Origin: Acheta domesticus
Lineage: Eukaryota > Arthropoda > Insecta > Orthoptera > Gryllidae
Reading direction: 5' to 3'
Length of the DNA: 64,000 nucleotides
Assembly (NCBI GenBank): GCA_031308135.1
Contig: JAHLJT010000631.1
Coordinates: 211,280,731 to 211,344,730 of the forward strand
In this document: positions 45,867 through 57,284 of the stretch, piece after piece
Layout: each line of letters begins with the position of its first letter
How positions within the stretch are numbered: the stretch's first letter is position 1
Position numbers and translations under genes: made by a program
Notes under the pieces: generated by a model
The model's input: the letters and a program-made list of their open reading frames with translations, nothing else
What the model was told of the DNA's origin: nothing
Database searches by the model: none

Positions 45867-46325
45867 CCACTACATCACGACTAAAGATGTTATGAACCGG
45901 CTGAATATAAAATCTACTCCAGGGAGCAACCAGCTACCTAAGGAGCAGATCCAGGGACTGTCGGCTCCTCTACAATACTTTGCGCAAAATGTGAACTGTT
46001 CCAAATAAAGCGCACTTCCCAGTCTCTCTTTCTTGCACTTCCCAGCCTCTGAATTACCTGGGAGTTTAGACAAGTTCTTACTCAAATTTTGCGAAACAAA
46101 ACCCAGAGCTCCGATAACTATCGGGACGACCTGTGCTTTTACGCCCCACATTCGGCTGATCTCAATTTCCAAACTTGTTTTAAGACGTTTCTCTGCCTCC
46201 TTGGTAACTACGTTTTGATCGTAAGGTACAGCAACATCGACAAGTATACACGATTTTTTCTCCTAATCCCCGGCAATTATATCCGGTTTGTTTGTCGCTA
46301 AAGTGCGATCAGTTTGGATTATTAT
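45867..46325 (-). pseudogene. non-LTR retrotransposon C-terminal endonuclease-like remnant
   Basis: On the minus strand, starting near 46315: TDRTLATNKPDIIAGD, an in-frame stop, then EKKSCILVDVAVPYDQNV, EAEKRLKTSLEIEISRMWGV and VVPIVIGALGFVSQNL, ending in GSWLLPGVDFIFSRF. The KPDI...LVDVAVP pattern matches the PD-(D/E)XK-like endonuclease region at the C-terminus of site-type (R2/R4/NeSL-like) non-LTR elements. This is a family inference from pattern. It ends in GGAATAATAAT on the minus strand and runs into the AAT tail. It is flanked by ATT repeats on both sides (also 46318-46347). Confidence 0.75.
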
Positions 46326-46347
46326 TATTATTATTATTATTATTATT
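46318..46347. repeat. (ATT)n microsatellite
   Basis: Ten ATT repeats directly upstream (minus-strand sense) of the retrotransposon fragment. Confidence 0.93.
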
Positions 46348-46861
46348 TCTTCCTGGTTTAATGTTGTAGATAAATGGTAAACGTTAAGTTCGTTTGGACC
46401 ATATAGAATCAATCTTCGGTAGATATCAGAAATTAAGATTTTTGTAGTTTATACATTTATTGTAGCTCAACGTTTCGCACATTTAGCATGTGCGTGGACG
46501 GCGTGCTGTATGACGAAAGAAAAAGTTCAGGCTGGCTAAGTAAGCTAGATACGGCGATGATTATGATGAGAATACGTCACCATCGCCATCCCTAGGTGTG
46601 GAGAATAAATGAAAAGCAGGTCCAGGCCTGGAAAAACAGCTACACGGCAAAAGTACGATTAATCCGACCCTAAGAGGTCGAATTCATTAATTATAACTAT
46701 TCGTATATAATACAATATTTTAACAACTTGCGGTGGAACCTATTCACCCATTCCTACTGATATAGGGAAAAGCCCTCGATTGCTGACGGAAGAGAATTCA
46801 CTCTTTCTCCAAGTCCGCTATTAGGAACCTAATGATTTGAAGAGCTTGCAAACTACATACA
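46348..46861. other. unique AT-rich stretch
   Basis: No gene or repeat recognised. Confidence 0.5.
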
Positions 46862-46865
46862 TCCC

Positions 46866-47035
46866 TGCAAAGGTGGCTCAGTGATGAGCTGTAGTACCTC
46901 TGACCGGGAGGTCGTGGAGCTACTGATGTCGCTGCAGTACCTCTGACCGGGAGGTCGTGGAGTTCGAGTTCTAACGGTGGCAAGTTTTTCGACATTAGCT
47001 AAAGAGCAAGATCGAATTTGTTACGTCAGAAGCTG
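46866..47035 (+). mobile_element. SINE 5' fragment with duplicated head, copy 10
   Basis: Starts with A box AAGGTGGCTCAGTGATGAG. The segment GTACCTCTGACCGGGAGGTC occurs twice (from 46894 and 46937, a 43-bp tandem duplication). It then has a B box (GTTCGAGTTC), GGTGGCAAGTTTTTCGAC and GAAGCTGAATT. It stops at about 47035, so only the first ~130 bp of the family remain. Confidence 0.88.
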
Positions 47036-47600
47036 AATTGATGAATGGACTATTGTAATTGTTGTCATAACCCCTTATCGGGTAACTGTGAAATGCTAGT
47101 ACGAGTGTTTGAGTGTTATTGGGGTATTTGTTTACTTTAAGAGTCGTCGTTTTGACCAATAAACCGATTGAGGTGCCCTACACATCAAGCTGTTTTCGCA
47201 GAAATCTCGGTACTTCTTTAGATACACATTCCTAAATAATTTTGATCTTTTGTTTATTTTGCTTGTAATCCTTTCTAACTTCAAACCTGTTAATTGGTTT
47301 GTCCCACTGTCCTGAGACAGCAAAAAAAGCCATTAAATACTGCATTCAGCTCTGTCCAACATTTCAGATTAATGGTCATTTTCAGAATATTTAAAGTTAT
47401 TGTTTTCTATTAAAAATCTTAAGAATATATTCATTTTGTTTAAATAACAAGATTTTGAAGACTAATGCAGAAAACAGGGTACACGACCACAAGAATTGCA
47501 GGATAGTATGCCTTCTGAGTATCATTTGCACTTACCTTCCATCAGACGGAGACGTGTCTACGTAACGTGCTGTTGTTGAAGACATTCAAATAATAGTATA
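47036..47600. other. AT-rich stretch
   Basis: No gene or repeat recognised. Confidence 0.5.
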
Positions 47601-48290
47601 GCAATATTGCAGTACAGTTTCGTAAAGGATGTCGTTCGGGGTGGTGCGTGTCGGACTTTCAATGGCGCCGCGCCCGGGCCCCTTGATGAGCGTCGAGGGC
47701 CTTCGCTCGGAATGCGCGCAGCTGGGGCCGGGGGGGGCAGTGGGGGAGTGGGCGTGGCGCGGGGGCGGAGAGACGTGTGCCGCCGCCGGGGGAGGCGGGG
47801 GCGGTCGCTGCCCTTAGCCCCTTCCTCCCCGCCAACCTCACTGACAGCCGTGGATCCTCCGCAGTTGCAGTCTCCGCCGTCGCAGCAAAGGTCCGCCCCC
47901 GCCGCCCCCGCCTCCGGTAAACAAATAGGAGAAGAGGCGGCGCGGCCCTTAAATTAAACGAAGCCCTGTAACGCACGATCCGGGCCGTGTCCCCAGGTGC
48001 ACACGTACCCGCGCGTAATCACAGGGCGCTGGGCGGCGGGCAGCGCTGCCGCTTGTCATTACATGTTTAATTAGCGATGTGCGGTACCGCGCGCCGCGCG
48101 CCCTGCGTCGCCCGCCTCACTAATTACGGGCCATTACCCCGCTCAATTAACCGCCCCCTCCGCGGGCTCTTCCGGATCGTCGACGTCTCCGCCGCCGCCG
48201 CCGCTCTGCGCCCTAGCCACCCTCCGGCCCCGGACGTCTCCAGACACTGGTTGGCGCTGGCGTTCAGCAATTGAAGAGCTCGGTACAATA
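47601..48290. other. CpG island with AT cores
   Basis: CpG-rich island with CCGCCCCCGCC words. AT cores (TTTAATTAGCGATG near 48064, CACTAATTACGGGCC near 48117, CTCAATTAACCGCC near 48141) are embedded in GC-rich DNA, like the island at 26401. No gene supported. Confidence 0.6.
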
Positions 48291-49725
48291 AGGGGATACA
48301 CCACATTTTTTTTTGAAATCGAGCCATTAGCATTAAATATAAAATTAAAAAATTGTTTTTTTAGTGTAATGTGTTATTTAAATCCAGTACGGACATATGC
48401 AAAATTTGCTGTGTTTGAAAGTTTTAAAATGTACTGAGTTATGTTAAGAAAGTTCCAGTATAACCCTCAATATCTCAGAATTAGGTCAGTGGAGGATAGC
48501 CCATTGTTCTACTGAGCCTTTCAATTCTATGGAGGCAGTGCAATACATCTGTCCGATAGATAGTGGTAGCTAATACACTCATGTCTCTGTGTTTGAAAAT
48601 TGCCATTTTTTATTTATTCGTGTATTTATTTGGCAAAACTTCCCTTTCATTTCGGTTTGGTCACAGATCCAATAATTTATAAACCATCAGCTATCTACTT
48701 TTAGACGAATTTTTGATATTTCGAATTTTTTACTCTCAGCTTACATTACTTACGTCTTGCAACTGTTTTCTCCCACCTTTTGTTTTCTGTCATTCATCAT
48801 ATTACTTTTGTCTCTCTTTCTCTATTTCTGTTCGTATGAAACGTATAAAAATATTAGTTTATGTTATTCATCCTGAGAATTTGTACAAAGTAAATTATTA
48901 TTTGATGATGAAAGTCATTCATGTCAAACCCGGAAACTTGGTTTAGAGAATATCTTCGAAAACTCTTTCACACTGTTATCATTTTACCACAGTGATTGAG
49001 TTTTATTATTTACATTTTTATGTTTTTCATTACATATAATTTTATATATGAATTTCTCTGAGGTCATTTTTTTATATTACCTATAACAATCATTACTGAA
49101 ACTTTTATATGTGATTAACGAATCATTCTATCCTTGAGTTGTTTCCGGACGGATCATCTTGGACATAGGTAACCTTCCTGATTTGAGAACGTTAATTACC
49201 TTGAATTGTAACTAATTAGCTTCTATTGCAATCTGTCACGCAGTATGTGTCAAGGAAAAGTTCCTTTCAAATTCAGGAAGGTCAGAATTCGAATCCGTTA
49301 TTCATTTGTACAATGGGGATTTCCCTTCATCATCAAAACCAACTGCCTCGTAATCTCTACCGAGCCCCACTGTTCGCGCCATTCAAATTCGTTGGTGAAT
49401 GTTTCTATTGTGAAGGGCATCGCATATTGTTGCTTTTCACTTATCTCGTTCTGTCGCAGTTTGAACTAAAAAAACTCTTTCGTTTTCTATTCCTGCATTC
49501 AAATCTCTGTAAAACTCATGTTGTTGGACGCTTACACTATAACACTGTATCTTACGAACTGATTAAAAATTTGCCAATAAAGGCTTTCATTGATTATACG
49601 TTCTAACACTGGTACAAAACCTCTAATTTTATTTATGTAAGAGGTATCATTATTTCGTTTTGACATTTTGTGTTTACTCTCGTTAAGAAATTTGTTTCTA
49701 GCAGAAAATATTCTGTAAATCAATG
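48291..49725. other. AT-rich stretch
   Basis: AT-rich DNA. Open frames of 60-126 codons have no domain. No repeat recognised. Confidence 0.55.
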
Positions 49726-50047
49726 TACAGTGAAAACTGATCTAATGGCTGGTTCATTTAAGCGGTCATCTCTGTTAACGGCCATTTTCCATGAAACCGA
49801 ATGTTCTTTTTCATAATACTTATGTAAAATTTCCTGTTTTCCACGGCCTCGCAGCTAAGCGGCCTGTCAAAGTTTGTAGTTTGGCCTTCATTAAGAGGTC
49901 ACCTCAACCGATTTTGAACTATGTTATAACAAGGGGCGAAAAATGAATGGAGATTGCTATTGATTTAATATCTTTCTACGACGTGAACGCATTGTCAGAT
50001 TATTGCAATTAATGACATCCAGACCCTCTTAATTTGCTGGGGGATTA

Positions 50048-51363
50048 GTTTCTGTTTCTTTTTTTTTTATTGATTTATGTTGGTAGTACATAGTTCAGTA
50101 CATTTTGTACTATACATATGTTTGAAGGCTTACATGCTAACTTACATTTAAAACTTACTTCTAACTCTTAAATCTAACATAAGGGTGAGGATACCCTTTT
50201 GGGTCCTCTATTATGGTTCGAATTCGGAGAAGGTTTTCAGGAATATGTTGTAGGGATATCTGTTTTTTATTCTGGTGTGGTTTGGATTTATTGCGAGTCT
50301 GAAGGTTGCAAGGGAAGGCATTTGAGGTAAATAATGATAAAAGTTAGTGGCTAGGTATGTGATGTGATGTTCAATGGGTTCTAGGCTGAGTTCTTTATGA
50401 AGCTGATGATTAGTGACAAACCACGGTGCATTGGATATTGTTCTAAGAAATTGGTTTTGAATGATTTGTATTTTTTTTAGATTGGTTTTTGAGGCATTTA
50501 TCCAGATGGGACAGGCATATAGTAGTAACGGTCTTATGATGGATTTATATATAGCAATTGAAGAATGATATGGTAATGGGCTGTTTCTGTAGATTAGAGG
50601 TTTTAATTGCAGTAGTTTTATTTAGCTTGTTTAACTTTTTCGTCTATGTGCTGTTTCCAATTGAGTTTAGTGTCCAAGCTTAATCCCAGGTATTTAATAG
50701 GTTTGTTAGGAGGATACCAGTTTATTGTATTGCTATTTATTGTTAGGGGGGTGGGGGAGGTATAGGGTCTTAGCGTAAATATTTTTGCCGCGGTTTTGGT
50801 TGGATTTAGTTGAATTTTGAGTCTGGATGCCCAGCTATCGAGTAAGTTGAGATATATTTGTGTTTTATTTCTGATTTCAGTGATAGAATTGCCAGAAGAA
50901 AATATTGCTGTGTCATCCGCAAATTGGGCTGTGTGAATGTTCATTAATTTAGGAAGATCTGCAACGTATAAATTGAATAGTGTGGGTGAAAGTGGTGAGC
51001 CTTGGGGGAGTCCTGCATTTATTAGTCTAGGGTTGGAATGATGATTATTGACGCTAACGGAAAAAGTTCTATTGTTAAGAAAGCTATTGATAATTGATTT
51101 TATGTAGTATGGGGTGCCAATTTGTTTTATCTTGTACATTAGGGCTTGGTGCCATGTCCGGTCAAATGCCTGAGTTATGTCAATGAATACCCCTATTGTA
51201 TGATTTTTTTTGAAATGCTGTGTACATATGTTCCGATATTCTTAGTAACTGATGCTGTGTTGACATTTTTTCAGTAAATCCAAATTGTTCTTTAGGAATT
51301 GTTTTCGTTGCGTGTAGGTGACAGTTTAATCTTTTTAGTATAATTTTCTCGTGTTTCTGTTTC
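50048..51363 (-). mobile_element. 5'-truncated Jockey-like LINE with 11-bp TSD, nested
   Basis: Element body 50059-51352 on the minus strand. The 3' A tail appears as a T run at 50059-50068. A perfect 11-bp duplication GTTTCTGTTTC lies at 50048-50058 and 51353-51363. It inserted into the pogo-like element. The 3' UTR motif TACATAGTTCAGT matches the copies at 8377 and 57550. It begins within the RT fingers region. Confidence 0.95.
50211..51352 (-). pseudogene. Jockey-like reverse transcriptase remnant
   Basis: Minus-strand order of motifs: EKIILKRLN, IPKEQFGF, FIDITQAFDRTWH (motif A), NAGLPQGSPLSPTLFNLYV (motif B), AQFADDTAIFS (motif C, catalytic Asp pair at 50912-50923), KYLGLSLDTKLNWKQH, RPLLLYACPIWI and NAPWFVTN. 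The stop codon is at 50211-50213. Two single-base frameshifts break it: one in an A8 run (T run on plus, 51204-51211) and one near 50616. It spans most of the RT domain but lacks the upstream endonuclease and ORF1, so it is dead. Confidence 0.93.
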
Positions 51364-51438
51364 AGACAATAATAGATGATTTTTATAAATATCTCTTAAT
51401 CAATCAACAACGCGTTTGTTTTTCCCTTTTTCCCATCC

Positions 51439-51439
<1 letters not shown>

Positions 51440-51496
<57 letters not shown>
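51440..51496. repeat. (TA)n(CA)n compound microsatellite
   Basis: About twenty TA repeats followed by eight CA repeats, inside the right part of the pogo-like element. Confidence 0.97.
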
Positions 51497-51497
<1 letters not shown>

Positions 51498-52011
51498 GGT
51501 TTGCTAACCCTTTCTCGCCTTCTGTGGGTATCTATTAACGACTCATGGTGCATGCCTCTTACGTGAATTTGATTTAAAGATTCCCTAACTTTTTCGGCAG
51601 ATGGCCCTGCTTTTAAGTTTCCGTAGAAGATGAATTGCAGGTTCAAGTCTAGTTTGTTTGTTTGGTTCGGCGAGAATGTGAAGCGAGTTTCTTGACTTAG
51701 AGAATGAGTGACAAGGTCACAAGAGTGAGTGACAAGAGAATGAGTGACTTAGAGAATGAGAATGAGTGACAAGGTAAGGGTCTATTTAGCCGGAAGGAAG
51801 CACATGACCTAAATACCTTGTTTAAATTGTATATTAACATTTATGGTAGAAAACAATATTAAAGAGAACGTGCTTCATTTCAATTACAAATTAGAAGAAT
51901 TAGATTTGGTTTACGCTCCCAGTAATCTCACAGCATTCATAAAGCGGTCAACCTCAATCAACAGCCATTTTCACGGGAACCGTTGGTGACCGCTTAGGTC
52001 AAGTTTCAGTG

Positions 52012-52580
52012 TATTTTTGCCATTTTTGGTTTGTAGCAGTCAAGAGCTCATATTGGCGAATAATATGAGGTTTGAATGAACCAGTAGAAACGCGCCAATC
52101 CGTGACATGTTCCGGGTAGCAGCAGCTCGTCTAATGTGTTGCTAATACGCAACTCATTCTATTAAGGTGAGCGGGCACCGAGGGGCTTGATGCGCCGGCG
52201 AAGATTCGCCGCAGAGAATGAAAACACACGGCCCCATCCGCCCTCTTTTTGCCTTTGTTTCGCTCCGTCCGTCTGCACTTATTATGAGTTGATTCTGTAA
52301 AAGGAAATGTTGGTCATGACACAGGCAGATCTGATTGAAGTCCTGAGTCGTATGGTTAGCAATTACACACGGAGCGCTGCATATCCTGTTTGGGATGCTA
52401 ATGGTATTAATTACGATAAGGGACGATAAGCGTCCGAAGCAAACTGCAACATCAAGACCCAATGATCCAGAACAACAGCATCAGATCCATGATTAAATTA
52501 TTAATACTTTTTAAAGTCATAATTGGAATTGGACTCTGTTAGATCTCCGCTGGCGCGATTATCGGAACCCGTTCCCTTGT
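52012..52580. other. unique sequence
   Basis: Mixed composition; no gene or repeat recognised. Confidence 0.5.
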
Positions 52581-52840
52581 TTTTCTCTGGGCGGACGGAT
52601 GGACGGTCCAGGAGGAGGAGGAGGGGACGGAGAGCTGAGGACGTTCCGCCGCGTCCGTGATGATTCACTCTCGTCGCCCTGCCCTCGCCCTGGCCGCCCC
52701 CGCCCCCGCCCCCGCCCCGCGCGACAGGCTTTTTGCCGCAGCCGGGCTCCTCTCTGTCCGCTTTGGCACCGCGCCTCCGCACACCCTTCCTTGCCACTCG
52801 GGCAGAGCTTCGGGGCGCTAAGAACATACGAAAAAATATT
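52581..52840. other. GC-rich patch with C-rich minisatellite-like core
   Basis: G+C-rich patch with GCCCCCGCCCC words near 52696-52720. No gene supported. Confidence 0.55.
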
Positions 52841-53180
52841 CGAATGCAATGGAACCTCCGTATGTCGAATTTGAATGAGGGAAAAAAAGAGTTATCGAAT
52901 ACGTCGACTTAACGAGATCCCCATTACCAATTTAACTATTTGTAAGGAAGAGGATGGTGGAAGGGAAAAATTCCAAATAACAAAGAATTACAGATGTAGA
53001 AGTGAGTGAAGTACCATTGTATGTTTCATGTTTCAAAATTATTAATAACATTCGTGTATGAAAAGAATGTTCCTTATTTCATACTTTGGATCAGACTACA
53101 CGGTAGTCAAAATTACAGTTCCCAGTAAACCTTGTTTTGTGTTAGTGAATCTATTCGTGTGTATAATAGCATCTGTAGTG
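52841..53180. other. AT-rich stretch with a possible transposon end
   Basis: CAATGGAACCTCCGTATGTC near 52848 resembles the terminus of a pogo-like element (CAGTGGAACCTC type), but no partner end was found. Otherwise featureless. Confidence 0.3.
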
Positions 53181-54010
53181 TGAACACGTGGCTGTGACGC
53201 CAAGGAGCCGTGCATGCGTGCAGGCGGGCAGTCCGCCGCGCCGCGCAGGCTGGCGTGTCTGCCCTCGCCCGCCTCGCTGGCCGCGTCTTGGCACCTCGCC
53301 GGGCCGGGCCGCGGCCGTCGGTGGGCCAGATAAGGCGTCCTGGGCGGCGGAGGCGGCGACGGGCGAGGCGGCCGCGGGCCGACCGGCTTATTACCCGCCG
53401 CCCGGCGATGCTAACAGCCCCGTATTACCGGCGGAGCGCCCAGATGCATCTCTGTGTACACAGCCGGCCGCCGCGCCGCCCGACGTCGCGCCCCTCGCAC
53501 GCCGCCCCCTCCCGCCCCACCGCCCCCCTCCCGATGGATCCCGCCCCCTCACGGTCATTCCCGCCCACTCCCGCCACTCTCCCATCTTCTCGCACCCATT
53601 CCTGCCCCCCCCTCTGGCTCCCTCTCACTCCACTCCATACACTCTATTCTTCATGCTCGCTTGCGCCCCTCCCACCCCTCCCGCCTCTTCCACCCAATCT
53701 CACCCTCCCCCACCCATCCCGTCCACTCCCGTCGCATCTCGTCCACTCCCGCTCTTCCCATCCCTCCCGCACCCTCACGCCCTCTCCCGATCTCTCCCAC
53801 CCCCTCCTGCCCTTCCTGGACACTCCCGCTCGTTCCCGCCCCCTCCCGGCCCATCCTGCACCCACCCGCTCCCTTACCGAACCCCTTCCTTACTGGCCCC
53901 CTCCCAGCCCCCGCCCGTCCCGAATCGTGCGGTTAGCGACCCGCGCACTGCGCCCCTTGCAGCTACGTCGCGCCGCCAGCACAGCACGCTCTTCTTCTCC
54001 GCATCCCAGG
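53181..54010. other. GC-rich island with C-rich repeat
   Basis: CpG-rich from 53200 to 53530, then C/T-rich. In 53500-53930 words such as CTCCCGCCCCCTCCCG recur with 12-16 bp spacing, a degenerate C-rich minisatellite. Pro/Ser-rich open frames in all three frames are compositional. Confidence 0.7.
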
Positions 54011-54096
54011 AAATGAGCGCTGTCCTTGGAAGTAATTTGTTCTACCTTCTTACGTTCACTATGCATTCCTCTTTCCACAAATGTCCTTATACTACA

Positions 54097-54123
54097 GCGC
54101 GTCCGAGGTTAAGAATGAAGTAC
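54097..54123 (+). repeat. 27-bp inverted repeat, left arm
   Basis: Identical to the reverse complement of 55200-55226 over 27 bp, with weaker similarity continuing about 18 bp further right. One reading frame gives ASEVKNEVQTLM here and ASEVKNEVRSLM in the other copy. Both frames are too short to call genes. Confidence 0.9.
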
Positions 54124-55199
54124 AGACCCTGATGAGGTTTTCCGGTAAATGAACATACCCCCCCCCTTGTTTTTAAGATTTCAAAACTACTTTTCCTTAT
54201 TAACATTATTTTTCGTAACTACAATTACATTAGTAAAATAATATCTCAAATGCATTATATATTTACCATAAATCGTGGTGAATAGCTTTAGAATAGAATT
54301 TATTAATTTTTGTAGGAAGGGATACGTTCGGTTGTTGGATCAGCCACAGCTGCGGTGCCACGTGCTTCGGTTGCGGTATCAGACTGCTTTCAGAAAGTTT
54401 GCATTAAGGTTGTTTACCTGTGTTTATTCCCCTGTGATTAGTTGTCTTTGTTTTTAAAATAAATGTAATTTCGTTTGCTTTTCATTTTGGCTTTTAGGAT
54501 GCTTTAAATTTATTCATTTACAATTTTTTAAAATTTAATTGCTTTTTCTTTGCTAACTAAATTTAGAATGTCAGATCCACCAACCGTACAGCACAAGAAT
54601 GGTAAAGTGTTCCATTGTGGGGAAAACAAATAGTTATTAATGTTTATAACTATTTAACTGTATTTATATTTTCGAGCGGGATTCGTACTCAATGCCTACC
54701 GGGACCGCTCTCCCGGCGCGAGGCAGCTCGGTTTTCCGTGAATCAAATCGGTGTGTTCCCGTGGGCCCGACATATTTCGCCTTCAAAGGAATTTTAAATA
54801 TTTTGTTCGGTAATCAAAACATTATTTCTCTAGAGCCTTGACCTTTTTGCAACTGCCTGTAGTTGGCTTGAATTTTGGATATTGTATTGAAATAGTTTTG
54901 CACTTTAAAATCGATATTTCTTCCTGATTTCGTATGATATTTCGAAGCACAAAGGACATGAGAAACTTAACAGAAACATTTCATGTGTATCGAAGTCTCA
55001 CAGGAATAGTTTTAGATTTGACGAAAGGGAAGAAAATGCCCTTTCATAAAATTGAAGAGGTTCGAGACAAACTACTTTAGCGCTAAACTAGCGCTCCGCC
55101 CCTTCGTGGGATTCGTCGCCACCATCGAGAGCATAACTTTCGATTCATACAGTACAGCAGAAAAAAACACGGTTGTCATCATTATCGCCATAAGAGACC

Positions 55200-55226
55200 G
55201 TACTTCATTCTTAACCTCGGACGCGC
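55200..55226 (-). repeat. 27-bp inverted repeat, right arm
   Basis: Partner of 54097-54123. It lies inside a minus-strand open frame of 89 codons (55072-55341). That frame reads NKEFLYGASEVKNEVRSLMA around the repeat. No known domain. Confidence 0.9.
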
Positions 55227-56949
55227 CATAGAGGAATTCCTTGTTAGAAGATAATAACACAAATGCACAATACAAAATGTTTTCTTTTGTATGCATTGAA
55301 ACATTGCTGTTTCCACAAATGGGAGTAAATATGTTATCCATACATCCGTATATTTATACAATCAAAATCCATAAAATTCATTTCAACTTCTGTAGACCTA
55401 CATCTACCTAAACTTACAATTTTAACTTTTTCATGGATACATGTCGTTAAGTATCTTTTCATTACAGCCACAATTATATCTTGCATGGAATTTTTTGTGG
55501 TTTTAAGACGATTTTCTAAAACCACCAAATACTTTTATTTTAGTAGGCATTTATAATCCTTCAAAATTCTTAAAAACCGATATAATAAACTATTAAAATA
55601 ATTATAAGTTACATAAATTTATTATTACTTTGCGATTTACGGTTAGATTTAAAACATATTTGGTTATAAAATTGACCTAGTGATCATTTGTTATTACCAT
55701 TATTAACAGATGTAACCGCCTACGTATACGCGTAACCACCTACGGAACATATCAATTAAGTAATAATATTAAAACATATTTGATTGATGAAGTGGTGGAA
55801 TATTATGTCTACAAACAAGTTAACTAAATTTCCGGCGCTTTCTTTCAATCTCGAATTCTCTCGAAGCTGCAGATGTTTTCGAGTGCGTGCGTCATCAAAA
55901 ACGCGCTTCCCCTCTCCATCCTTGCGCGGGATGCACGCGGCACGCCGCGCCGGCAGCGTCCTTCGACCATGCTAGATCAATAAGCATGCGGCTGTAGCTA
56001 TGCTGAATGGCCGGTGACTCGGCTCATCAAGCGGTATTTTGTTTATAATTGGATCCGAGAGGTAATTCTTAACACTTGCTTTTTACGCGTCTTAATTCCC
56101 TCCCCCGAAAGCTCTCTCCCCCCTCCGGTCTTCTCGGAGGAGCTCCCGGGCGCTACGGAGGAGAAGCAGAACGACGTCCGCAAAAAGAGCGCAAAACGAA
56201 AACTAAAAGGCGACGGTGGAGCGCTCATGTTGAGATTTTCGGCGGCGAATCGAATCTGGATTTCACGTTGAGTGTCAGATGATACTGCTTTTAATCCTGG
56301 CCAGCTGGCGAGGTATTTTGTAAAACAAAAAGTCGTAATAAATGGTGCATTTGAAAAAGAATGTGTGCACTTAACTCACTTGTCTTTGCAACGAAGTCAG
56401 TGACACTTGTTTCCTTAAAATTCGTTTTAAAAAAATATGGAAAACTTAAATTACAAACGTGGTGATCTAGAAAAGTGGGCGCGCCTGAAAGAATGTGCGA
56501 TGCATTCAAATTTTCAAATGATGTTTCTGTAGAAATTACACTGTAAAATATTTTGATGCACCTATAGCGGTGGATACAGGTAATAATTGGGATGATAAGA
56601 ACTAGGTTCACATTTGAAAAGTGTCTGTATCCTGGCTTAATTCTTTACCTATGCAAACCAGTTCTGTTAATGAAATTTATAAACATTACTCAATATAGGT
56701 CACAAATTACCTAATTCCAAGAACATAATCTGTAGAACTCCCTGAGCACAGTAAACTACGTACTATCTCTAGGAAAGAACTCCCTTCTTATATCAGGGTT
56801 CATTATTCGTGTAAATATCAATGTAAATGTCATTAATGATATAATTGTCTTTTAAAAATAATCAATGAAGGGGATAATAATGTTAATAGTAGTATTAATA
56901 ATAATAATTATAATAATAATATAATAATTATTATTATTATTAATTATGA

Positions 56950-57075
56950 CAACAACCCACCACAACAGTAGAGGCACCGTCAATTCTTAGATTTGCTCCT
57001 TAGGAAGCTGGTTGCAACCTGGAGTAGATTTTATTTTCAACCGACTTATAAAATTTTAACCATGAATTAGAGGAA
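56950..57075 (+). pseudogene. non-LTR retrotransposon C-terminal fragment, second copy
   Basis: Plus-strand peptide ICSLGSWLQPGVDFIFNRL matches ICSLGSWLLPGVDFIFSRF of the minus-strand fragment at 45867. A stop (TAG) replaces the Trp before ICSLG. It ends with GAGGAATAATAATAATC, the same 3' AAT tail. Only the last ~40 codons remain. Confidence 0.78.
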
Positions 57076-57284
57076 TAATAATAATCATAATAATAATATA
57101 TTAATTTATTTGCAAAGTGGAGTACTGCAATACGATAATAAAGGCTGCAAAATTATCCAAAATTAATTCTATGATCGACAACCAGTGTGTTAGTCCCCAT
57201 AAATTAACCGACCTAACATCGGTGATGGCATAACGAGAGATGAGCACGTGTAGCAGCGACCACAAAGCGGAGCGGGGACATTTT

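Larger units (their letters stand above)
49728..52011. mobile_element. pogo/Tigger-like DNA element, split by a LINE
   Basis: Termini CAGTGAAAACTGATCTAA (left) and, read inward from the right, CACTGAAACTTGACCTAA. TA lies outside each end (49726-49727, 52012-52013). Subterminal sequences repeat the theme AAGCGGTCA...AACGGCCATTTTC near both ends. Removing the LINE and one copy of its duplication leaves about 980 bp, too short for an intact transposase; none is readable. The TIR style and TA target fit pogo/Tigger-type elements. Confidence 0.8.
54011..57284. other. AT-rich stretch with a few small features
   Basis: Mostly AT-rich. It contains a 27-bp inverted repeat pair (54097 and 55200), small G+C patches (55890-55970, 56095-56230), AAT microsatellite sequence (56885-56945) and a retrotransposon fragment (56950-57075). 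No gene recognised. Confidence 0.5.

Noticed and set aside
49226..49606. 126-codon plus-strand frame
   Set aside because: No recognised domain, AT-rich background, overlapping alternative frames.
52848..52920. Second pogo-like element
   Set aside because: Only one possible terminus (CAATGGAACCTCC) was found; no partner end or TA pair.
53188..54132. 314-codon Pro/Ser-rich frame
   Set aside because: C-rich degenerate repeat with multiple open frames; no recognisable domain.
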